In this document: piece by piece, positions 1-3,794 of the stretch
How the letters are laid out: each line of letters opens with the position of its first letter
Numbering within the stretch: position 1 is the first letter of the stretch
DNA from: an uncultured Selenomonadales bacterium
Lineage (GTDB): Bacteria; Bacillota; Negativicutes; Selenomonadales; Selenomonadaceae
Direction of reading: 5' to 3'
Assembly: GCA_947167555.1 (NCBI GenBank)
Contig: CAMVIO010000091.1
Span: forward strand, 1 to 7,684
DNA length: 7,684 nt
The notes under the pieces: model-generated
Told to the model about the DNA's origin: nothing
Database searches by the model: none
Seen by the model: only the letters and a program-made list of their open reading frames with translations
Program-made: the position numbers and the translations under genes

Positions 1-8
1 TATGGAGA

Positions 9-48
9 AAAGCGAAAAAATGTTTCACGTGAAACAAACGAACATAAC
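9..48. repeat. 40-bp direct repeat, copy 1 (contains parS)
   Basis: This stretch is identical base for base to 801-840, an offset of 792 bp. It consists of an AAGCG lead, a run of six A, the parS palindrome and the tail AACGAACATAAC. Similarity continues weakly past the right edge (TGAAAA..., AT-rich) but stops abruptly on the left. The two copies bracket the phd-relE toxin-antitoxin operon. The simplest reading is that one copy arose by duplication when that operon was gained; this origin is inference. Confidence 0.9.
21..36. other. parS: parS centromere-like site 1 (ParB/Spo0J binding)
   Basis: The sequence TGTTTCACGTGAAACA is a perfect 16-bp palindrome and an exact match to the widely conserved chromosomal parS consensus (TGTTNCACGTGAAACA in Bacillus subtilis and relatives). 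ParB/Spo0J dimers load at such sites, spread along flanking DNA and recruit SMC and ParA/Soj for origin segregation. It lies just downstream of the relE-type toxin gene, outside any gene. The motif match is seen directly; binding is inferred from the motif. On the minus strand it is followed directly by six T, see findings. Confidence 0.88.
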
Positions 49-83
49 ATGAAAAATAGATGAATACTAGTGCGAAGACGGCT

Positions 84-419
84 TCACTTCCGTTTTTTCA
101 GTCGTTCGGATGCTATATCATATACTTTGGAACCGGACCTCACGCCGACGACAATAATTTCCATACCGCATTCCGTGCGATGCAGGATATAAACAATACG
201 AATGCCCAGACGGCGGAGCTTGATCTTCAGGCACCCGGCAAGCTCGCTTCCTTTTTTGTTTCCCAGCGGTTTTCCATATCCGCCTTCATTGTACGGCAGA
301 GGATTTTGGCTAACCTTCTTTATGGAGCGGAAAACCTCCACACGTTGGCTTCCGTCAAGCGAACGCATATCCTCCTTAGCTTCATCGCTCAAGATGATTT
401 TCCAATGCGGCTCGCTCAT
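84..419 (-). CDS. RelE/ParE-family type II toxin
   Basis: This 111-residue protein is the size of RelE/ParE superfamily toxins, small globular proteins that usually cleave mRNA at the ribosome (RelE-like) or poison gyrase (ParE-like). The N-terminal helical part (about 10-45) is followed by the family's strand pattern: GCLKIKLRRLGIRIVYIL, then MEIIVVGVRSGSKVYDIASERL, which corresponds to the usual 'R.....RVVY...., ...V..VG.R....VY' core. The start was set at the ATG at 417-419, giving MSEPHWKI, because it overlaps the antitoxin stop in an ATGA junction, the hallmark of translational coupling. An upstream in-frame ATG would lengthen it by seven residues into the antitoxin gene. The antitoxin precedes the toxin in one operon. 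No convincing terminator hairpin other than the parS-T6 element at 15-36 follows it. Family assignment is firm; RelE versus ParE activity is not decided. Confidence 0.85.
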   Translation of the reverse strand: MSEPHWKIILSDEAKEDMRSLDGSQRVEVFRSIKKVSQNPLPYNEGGYGKPLGNKKGSELAGCLKIKLRRLGIRIVYILHRTECGMEIIVVGVRSGSKVYDIASERLKKRK

Positions 420-727
420 TCGATTTCCACGTCCTCCCATCCTTCCAAATCCTTTTCGGTCACGCCGAATTCGGTAAGAACGTCTTCAAAAGATGTTCCT
501 TTGCCGCGAGGTTTGGAAAGACGTTCAGCCGCGATATGCTCGACACGTAAATCTTCGAGCAAATCCATTGTTCTCTCGTAGTCTTCGGCCGTCTGGACGA
601 CAAAAGCGGGACGGTCATTATCAACGATAACTCTCCTTCCGTTCTTTTGAATATCGGCAAAGATTTTTCCGGCCGATTCGCCAAAAGCGGTGATGGGAAG
701 AGCATCTTCCATCATAACGGATTGCAT
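416..727 (-). CDS. Phd/YefM-family antitoxin
   Basis: This 103-residue acidic protein has the PhdYeFM antitoxin pattern: an N-terminal DNA-binding fold with PITAFGESAGKIFADIQ, then RRVIVDNDRPAFVVQTAEDYE at about 31-51, where the 'I...G.P.AVL...DYE' signature of the family is visible, followed by a helical, acidic C-terminal tail that should wrap the toxin. Proteins of this family neutralise the partner toxin and repress their own operon. The start at 727 is supported by AAGGAGGG at 735-742 with seven bases of spacing; the reading frame stays open upstream to about 958, but that part crosses parS and is non-coding in character. The gene overlaps the toxin start by four bases (ATGA). Promoter is at 750-778. 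Confidence 0.85.
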   Translation of the reverse strand: MQSVMMEDALPITAFGESAGKIFADIQKNGRRVIVDNDRPAFVVQTAEDYERTMDLLEDLRVEHIAAERLSKPRGKGTSFEDVLTEFGVTEKDLEGWEDVEIE

Positions 728-734
728 GATGAAT

Positions 735-742
735 CCCTCCTT
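735..742 (-). promoter_or_regulatory. Ribosome binding site deciding the antitoxin start
   Basis: On the minus strand AAGGAGGG lies seven bases before the ATG at 725-727. It separates the true 103-residue antitoxin from the much longer open frame that extends upstream through the parS repeat. Confidence 0.8.
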
Positions 743-749
743 ACTAATT

Positions 750-778
750 ATTGTATCGCAAAAGGCAGGGCAAAACAA
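750..778 (-). promoter_or_regulatory. phd-relE promoter
   Basis: On the minus strand a TTGTTT -35 (773-778) and a TACAAT -10 (750-755) are separated by 17 bp. Transcription would begin near 743, giving a very short leader that starts almost at the Shine-Dalgarno sequence. I could not find a clear palindromic antitoxin operator over it. Confidence 0.6.
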
Positions 779-800
779 CACTTGCTGCAAATACATTTCG

Positions 801-840
801 AAAGCGAAAAAATGTTTCACGTGAAACAAACGAACATAAC
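801..840. repeat. 40-bp direct repeat, copy 2 (contains parS)
   Basis: Identical to 9-48 with an offset of 792 bp. This copy lies between the phd-relE promoter and the terminator downstream of vapC. Identity ends at 800/801 on the left and 840/841 on the right, although an AT-rich TGAAAA-type stretch follows in both copies. Confidence 0.9.
813..828. other. parS: parS centromere-like site 2 (ParB/Spo0J binding)
   Basis: Second perfect TGTTTCACGTGAAACA palindrome, 792 bp from the first. Again it is intergenic, upstream of the phd-relE promoter and downstream of vapC. Two exact sites within 1 kb support an origin-proximal partition region; ParB nucleation here would also coat the toxin-antitoxin genes in between (inference). 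Confidence 0.88.
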
Positions 841-860
841 CTGAAAATAAAATGAAAAAC

Positions 861-895
861 AAAAACGCCTGTCCCGTTGTTGGATAGGCATTTTT
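861..895 (-). terminator. Rho-independent terminator downstream of vapBC
   Basis: An 8-bp stem pairs 867-874 (GCCTGTCC) with 882-889 (GGATAGGC), including one G-U pair, around a seven-base loop. It is flanked by AAAAA at 861-865 and TTTTT at 891-895, so it could work in both directions. Only the minus-strand vapBC operon ends near it. Part of it resembles the segment behind the Xre gene at 1664-1694. Confidence 0.7.
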
Positions 896-902
896 GTGTG
901 TG

Positions 903-943
903 CGGTTTATGGTTTTCTTTCGCGTGCGCGTTGCTGCGTGTAC
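903..943 (-). pseudogene. Remnant of the 3' end of an Xre-type regulator gene
   Basis: This segment matches 1695-1735, the last codons and stop of the intact helix-turn-helix gene. Bases 903-938 differ from 1695-1730 only at 922/1714, and the offset is exactly 792 bp. Read on the minus strand it gives YTQQRARERKP and a stop, against YAQQRARERKP in the intact gene. No start, no helix-turn-helix part and no further homology remain upstream, since the vapC end lies directly beside it. It is best seen as a duplicated tail left when the vapBC operon was gained, or as the scar of a lost paralogue. Confidence 0.75.
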
Positions 944-967
944 ACAGATATATACCATTTGTGCTGT

Positions 968-1363
968 TCATTCAGCCCAATCTTCCACGCGCAAGCCGGG
1001 AATACGGCAAAATTCTTTCGTATTATGCGTTACGACAACTAGATTCCTGGCGACGCCTTGAGCGCCTATCATTGCGTCATAGACCCCGATCGGAGTACCG
1101 CGGGATGCAAGCTCTGCCCGCAGCTTACCAAAATAAATAGCGTCCATTTCGTCAAACGGAATAATCTCGTAATTTGCAAGAAAAGCTTGGAAAATCTGTC
1201 TTGTACGCTCTCCCCAGCGACTCTTGGCCGCGCCATATTCCAGTTCGCCCACAGTAACGGAAGAAACAAAAATCGATTTCTGCTCTTCGAGAAGTCTTTG
1301 ACCTAATGAAGGGAATGTCCCTTTCATTGCGTAGATGCAAATATTTGTATCTATCAAAAACAT
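968..1363 (-). CDS. vapC: VapC-family PIN-domain toxin ribonuclease
   Basis: This 131-residue protein is a complete PIN-domain VapC. The family cleaves tRNA or rRNA with a Mg2+-dependent acidic active site. The expected residues are visible: Asp5 in MFLIDTN, Glu40 in TVGELEYG, Asp96 in YDAMIGA, and the C-terminal VVVTHNTKEFCRIPGLRVEDW motif (Asn114 and Glu117), typical of the VapC subgroup with 'VTNN..EF.R..GL..E.W'. The ATG at 1361-1363 lies inside the end of vapB, so the two genes overlap by ten bases in different frames and are probably translationally coupled. An AGAGAGG-like ribosome site precedes it. A terminator follows at 861-895. No substitution of a key residue is seen, so it should be active. 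Confidence 0.92.
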   Translation of the reverse strand: MFLIDTNICIYAMKGTFPSLGQRLLEEQKSIFVSSVTVGELEYGAAKSRWGERTRQIFQAFLANYEIIPFDEMDAIYFGKLRAELASRGTPIGVYDAMIGAQGVARNLVVVTHNTKEFCRIPGLRVEDWAE

Positions 1364-1599
1364 CCCATGGCCTCTCTTTCAGACAGATCGGTCAGCATCG
1401 GCTGTTCTCTCTCGAATGGCGTGTCTTTATCCATTTGTCCAAGGCTCTGTTTTAACAAGGCTTGCGGATCGTCTACCGGAATCAGATAATAGCAGTTTCC
1501 ATATTTTTTGATAATGAACTCGGTTTGATCTGTCTGCATCTCTTTTGGTATACGTATCGCTTGGCTGTTTCCGCTCTGAAAAACTTTTGCCTTCAACAT
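1354..1599 (-). CDS. vapB: VapB-family AbrB/SpoVT-type antitoxin
   Basis: The 81-residue product starts MLKAKVFQSGNSQAIRIPKE, the classic swapped-hairpin AbrB/MazE-like DNA-binding segment of VapB antitoxins ('.. .FQ.G.SQAVRLPKE'). The remainder, with DPQALLKQSLGQMDKD and the acidic C-terminal tail, is the part that should bind and mask VapC. VapB dimers and VapBC complexes normally repress their own promoter, and here a perfect palindrome overlaps the -10 box (1615-1643). The start at 1599 is chosen because the conserved motif begins there and GTGAGG lies upstream; the open frame extends to 1659 but that part overlaps promoter and operator. It overlaps vapC by ten bases. Confidence 0.92.
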   Translation of the reverse strand: MLKAKVFQSGNSQAIRIPKEMQTDQTEFIIKKYGNCYYLIPVDDPQALLKQSLGQMDKDTPFEREQPMLTDLSEREAMGCF

Positions 1600-1614
1600 T
1601 TTGATCGCCTCACC

Positions 1615-1643
1615 TGCAGTATATACTTGAAGTATATACTGCA
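1615..1643. promoter_or_regulatory. vapBC operator palindrome
   Basis: Two perfect 13-bp arms, TGCAGTATATACT and AGTATATACTGCA, flank a 3-bp centre (TGA). Each arm contains GTATATAC, the type of core bound by VapB/VapBC complexes in enteric vapBC (mvpAT) operators. It covers the vapB -10 box and start site, so occupancy should block transcription. Confidence 0.85.
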
Positions 1644-1659
1644 AAAAAGAATCTGTCAA
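1631..1659 (-). promoter_or_regulatory. vapBC promoter
   Basis: On the minus strand a consensus TTGACA -35 (1654-1659) and a TATACT -10 (1631-1636) are separated by exactly 17 bp. The -10 lies inside the palindromic operator. The predicted start is near 1624, giving a leader of about 25 bases. The -35 is embedded in the terminator stem of the upstream Xre gene. Confidence 0.8.
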
Positions 1660-1688
1660 ATATCGTTGTGGGGGCAGGCATTCTTTGC
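1643..1688 (-). terminator. Probable terminator of the Xre regulator gene
   Basis: AAAGAAT at 1646-1652 pairs with ATTCTTT at 1680-1686, and CTGTC at 1653-1657 with GGCAG at 1673-1677 (one G-T pair), with a two-base bulge and a 15-base loop. On the minus strand the hairpin runs into a T-rich stretch. It starts about ten bases after the regulator's stop. It shares bases with the vapBC -35 region, so termination and initiation signals are superimposed. Confidence 0.5.
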
Positions 1689-1694
1689 TGCGCT

Positions 1695-1735
1695 CGGTTT
1701 ATGGTTTTCTTTCCCGTGCGCGTTGCTGCGCATAC
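1695..1735 (-). repeat. Direct repeat of 903-943 (intact regulator 3' end)
   Basis: This is the intact counterpart of the remnant at 903-943: 36 bases with one mismatch, then weaker identity, at an offset of 792 bp. Similarity continues on the other side through the terminator-like segment (CGTTGT...AGGCATT at 1664-1682 versus 876-894) with small indels. The two copies bracket vapBC. Confidence 0.85.
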
Positions 1736-2049
1736 TCAAAGGAAATTTGGTTTTGGATTCGCTCTTTGGCGTCCTCGGAGAGCGTCTGGTATTTCAGCAG
1801 CAAAATTTCCGCATCCGCGTCAAAGCCTTTCTGCTTCAAGTGAACTTGTTCTTCCGTGCAGCCGAGAATGTAGTCAGTAGAAACGTGAAGCGTATTGGCA
1901 AGTAATACGAGCGTTTCAAAATCCGGTTCACGAGCGCTCGCCTCGTATTTTGCAAGTGTGTAATATTGAATATTGATTTTCTTGGCAAATTCATCCCGCG
2001 TGATACCAAGCCGCTCGCGTGCCGAGCGAATCCTTGCCCCAAAGTCCAA
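1699..2049 (-). CDS. Xre-family helix-turn-helix transcriptional regulator
   Basis: This 116-residue protein has an N-terminal Cro/C1-type helix-turn-helix (about residues 4-62): IRSARERLGITRDEFAKKI, then TLAKYEASAREPDFETLVLLANTL and the closing VSTDYILG motif typical of phage-like repressors in Firmicutes. The C-terminal half (about 78-116) is a charged helix, probably for dimerisation. The start is TTG at 2047-2049, placed by AGGAGGGG upstream and by the expected domain start; the only nearby ATG is followed at once by a stop codon. The gene is divergent from the ankyrin operon and sits beside three related GAC-N5-GTC sites, so it may regulate that operon and itself (inference). A truncated copy of its 3' end lies beyond vapBC. 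Confidence 0.88.
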   Translation of the reverse strand: MDFGARIRSARERLGITRDEFAKKINIQYYTLAKYEASAREPDFETLVLLANTLHVSTDYILGCTEEQVHLKQKGFDADAEILLLKYQTLSEDAKERIQNQISFEYAQQRARERKP

Positions 2050-2055
2050 AGCGCT

Positions 2056-2063
2056 CCCCTCCT
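2056..2063 (-). promoter_or_regulatory. Ribosome binding site for the TTG-start regulator gene
   Basis: The minus-strand AGGAGGGG lies about six bases upstream of the TTG codon and supports this non-ATG start. It is one of the stronger Shine-Dalgarno sequences in the window. Confidence 0.7.
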
Positions 2064-2073
2064 ACATGGAAGC

Positions 2074-2100
2074 ATTATAGTATAGTATGGGGGGATACAA
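2074..2100 (-). promoter_or_regulatory. Probable promoter of the Xre regulator gene
   Basis: A consensus TATAAT -10 on the minus strand (2074-2079) is preceded by only a weak -35 candidate, TTGTAT (2095-2100), at a short 15-bp spacing. Overlapping TATACT-like hexamers make the exact -10 uncertain. A degenerate copy of the GAC-N5-GTC operator lies just upstream at 2106-2120. Confidence 0.45.
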
Positions 2101-2105
2101 GGAAT

Positions 2106-2120
2106 TGGACAAAACGGCGA
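2106..2120. promoter_or_regulatory. Degenerate operator-like site O3
   Basis: The left half, TGGACAAAAC, matches the operator at 2226-2240 read on the other strand in nine of ten bases, while the right arm (GGCGA) is degenerate. It sits just upstream of the regulator's promoter and starts exactly 40 bp before the next site, so it could serve autoregulation. This is weaker than the two perfect sites. Confidence 0.35.
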
Positions 2121-2140
2121 ATCTTAATTAAATCTTAATT
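2120..2140 (+). repeat. Tandem CTTAAT direct repeat next to the -35 box
   Basis: AATCTTAATT occurs twice with an 11-bp period (2120-2129 and 2131-2140), giving CTTAAT-N5-CTTAAT. The second copy touches the TTGACT -35. Hexamers on one helical face spaced by five bases are the usual layout for OmpR/PhoB-type response regulator sites; alternatively this AT-rich block is an UP element. Confidence 0.6.
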
Positions 2141-2167
2141 GACTTTAGACAATACGTCTAATATACT
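2139..2167 (+). promoter_or_regulatory. Promoter of the ankyrin-LemA-zinc ribbon operon
   Basis: TTGACT (2139-2144) and TATACT (2162-2167) are separated by exactly 17 bp, a good sigma-A-type promoter. The expected start near 2174 gives an untranslated leader of about 136 bases. The spacer is almost completely filled by the palindrome at 2146-2160, so a bound repressor would compete directly with RNA polymerase. Confidence 0.75.
2146..2160. promoter_or_regulatory. Operator palindrome O1 in the promoter spacer
   Basis: TAGAC-AATAC-GTCTA has perfect 5-bp arms around a 5-bp centre. Its 11-bp core GACAATACGTC is repeated as the exact reverse complement at 2228-2238. Position between -35 and -10 fits a repressor site, most plausibly for the adjacent Xre protein (inference). 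Confidence 0.65.
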
Positions 2168-2225
2168 ATCAGCATGAAATGAAATAATTATTACGTTTAT
2201 ATTGCTATGGCCTATAGTGTTATGC

Positions 2226-2240
2226 TGGACGTATTGTCCA
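2226..2240. promoter_or_regulatory. Operator palindrome O2 in the leader
   Basis: TGGAC-GTATT-GTCCA has perfect 5-bp arms and carries the O1 core in inverted orientation. It starts 80 bp after O1 and lies in the transcribed leader, where it could support repressor looping or roadblock. A weak alternative promoter (TTACGT 2191-2196, TATAGT 2213-2218, spacing 16) would place its start site next to O2. Confidence 0.6.
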
Positions 2241-2257
2241 AAAGTATATGCCCGTTC

Positions 2258-2284
2258 GGCAGGCAATCGTGCTCTTTGCCTGCC
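2258..2284 (+). promoter_or_regulatory. Stem-loop in the 5' leader before the first ankyrin gene
   Basis: GGCAGGCAA (2258-2266) and TTGCCTGCC (2276-2284) form a perfect 9-bp stem with a 9-base loop. It ends about ten bases before the AAAGGAGG ribosome site. There is no T run, so it is not a simple terminator; an mRNA-stabilising or translation-modulating structure is more likely. Confidence 0.55.
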
Positions 2285-2309
2285 ACAAACATAAAGGAGG
2301 CTCTCTATC

Positions 2310-3761
2310 ATGAAGAAACATCTTCGTAAATTTTGCGCGGCGACGACAGTCGCCGCTGTTCTGTTTTCGGCGACGCCTATTGCGACGCCTGTTGCCCACG
2401 CTGGGTGGGGAAGTGTCATCGGCGGCGTAATTGGCGGCATACTGAACGGAGGCGGCAGCGGCGGGAGCAGCGGCGGCGGAAACGGCGGTGGATCGCTTGG
2501 CGGATTGTCGAATCAACAGCACGCACATCCGAACCCGAACGACCATGAAAAACTGTTTATGTTGGCAGTGGAAAAGAACGACATTGGCACAGCAAGAGAA
2601 ATGTTGAATGCGGGAGTCGATGTGAATGGGGTATGGCCAAGTGGATATTATAGTTCTTACAATCGTCAGAGCAAAACAGCTTTATTGATTGCCATTCAAA
2701 ATAATAATCGAGAGATGATGCAATTCTTGTTAGAAAATGGTGCGGATGTGACAGGATTTTATATGTATGACAATCGACATATATCATATTTTGAATATGT
2801 CATGTCATTGAACTGTTTGAATCATGTATATGATAACATTGATCTCGCACAATTTTTGCTCGACTGGGGAGCTGATATTAACGGATCTTCTGATCGAGGA
2901 AAGGTGGGGGATAAAAACCTTCCCCTCGATAATTTTCCGAGTTCGATAAATGATGTTTACGAAGATGACGATTGTGTTCGCGTGCAATTTCTATTAGAAC
3001 ATGGTGCTTATACGGAAAATAGGGGATTTGATGGAAATACCCCGTTTCTCCGAGCCGTCGAATACAAATTTGTACGAGTGATGAATGTTTTGGCTGACGG
3101 GGGTGCAAATATCAATGCAAAAGACAAGAAAGGGCGGAATGCATTGCAGATTGCGCTTGATTCGCGCGATCTCCAGTTTTACAAGCAAGTAGAGGAACTT
3201 ATGAACCGAGGTCAGCAGCCGTCCCAATATCAGCCATCCAAGCCGCAACCTCAACATCGCACTTCCGAAAACGGCGGCAACGCTTCCGGAGACGATGAGC
3301 TTGTGACCTTCGAGAATAAATCAAATCAGAACACGCGAATCCAGGAGCTTAACAATTTCAATGACGTCGTAATCAAAGCCGCAAGGGCAGAGAGGAAAGC
3401 GAACGAACCTCTTGACCGGTATATGAAAGACCATCCGGGCGTAGCGAGTGGCGCTGAATATTCCGCGATTTTAAAAAACTATCTCGATGCCGTGAAAAAA
3501 ATCAAAGACTCTGTGAACCCGGAGAATCTTCTTGGCAATTTGAGCCATCTTTCGTTCGATGAAAAGGAAATTTGCGGTGATCTGCTGCAAGTCATGAATA
3601 CTAGATACGATAAAATGATTGAGATATATAGTCGCTTCGCATTGAATCGTGATTTCACCCCAGAAGAGATGGATAAAATGAAAGTCTTGCAAGAAGAAAT
3701 AGAATCTTTGGGGCAAAGTGTTATTGATATTTCGGGACGTGTAGACAAATTACCCCGATAA
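2310..3761 (+). CDS. Exported ankyrin-repeat protein with C-terminal helical domain
   Basis: This 483-residue protein starts with a signal peptide (MKKHLRKF, hydrophobic core to about 24, likely cut after AHA at 31). A Gly/Ser-rich linker (about 34-66) and the conserved motif LSNQQHAHPNP (66-76) follow. About six ankyrin-type units cover 79-302; typical pieces are IGTAREMLNAGVDVNG, MMQFLLENGADVTG, LAQFLLDWGADING, VQFLLEHGAY and MNVLADGGANINAKDKKGRNALQIA. Several units carry long inserts. After a Pro/Gln/Ser-rich linker (303-330) comes a helical domain (about 335-483) that I do not recognise and that the paralogue downstream lacks. AAAGGAGG at 2293-2300 supports the start. Ankyrin stacks bind proteins; export places this one outside the cytoplasm. 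The middle (about 2640-3100) is more AT-rich than either end. Partner and function are unknown. Confidence 0.88.
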   Translation: MKKHLRKFCAATTVAAVLFSATPIATPVAHAGWGSVIGGVIGGILNGGGSGGSSGGGNGGGSLGGLSNQQHAHPNPNDHEKLFMLAVEKNDIGTAREMLNAGVDVNGVWPSGYYSSYNRQSKTALLIAIQNNNREMMQFLLENGADVTGFYMYDNRHISYFEYVMSLNCLNHVYDNIDLAQFLLDWGADINGSSDRGKVGDKNLPLDNFPSSINDVYEDDDCVRVQFLLEHGAYTENRGFDGNTPFLRAVEYKFVRVMNVLADGGANINAKDKKGRNALQIALDSRDLQFYKQVEELMNRGQQPSQYQPSKPQPQHRTSENGGNASGDDELVTFENKSNQNTRIQELNNFNDVVIKAARAERKANEPLDRYMKDHPGVASGAEYSAILKNYLDAVKKIKDSVNPENLLGNLSHLSFDEKEICGDLLQVMNTRYDKMIEIYSRFALNRDFTPEEMDKMKVLQEEIESLGQSVIDISGRVDKLPR

Positions 3762-3794
3762 AAGATTCCAGCCATAGAAAGGTGGAGCTTAATC

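Noticed and set aside
60..581. Plus-strand open frame of 173 codons opposite relE and phd
   Set aside because: It is antisense to two well-supported genes, has no ribosome site and its composition shows no family features.
861..895. Integron-like recombination site at the repeat-bounded cassettes
   Set aside because: The stem looks like an ordinary terminator. The GTTRRRY core and paired boxes of an attC site are absent, and no integrase is present.
1..900. Replication origin
   Set aside because: parS sites suggest an origin-proximal location, but I found no DnaA-box (TTATNCACA) cluster and no dnaA or dnaN gene.
938..945. GTGTACAC palindrome resembling the TGTACA core of YefM operators
   Set aside because: It lies about 160 bp upstream of the phd-relE promoter, is a short motif expected by chance, and overlaps the Xre gene remnant.
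728..958. N-terminal extension of the antitoxin frame up to 958
   Set aside because: The frame is open, but it runs through the parS repeat and the terminator region. It has no ribosome site, and the conserved antitoxin fold begins after the ATG at 727.
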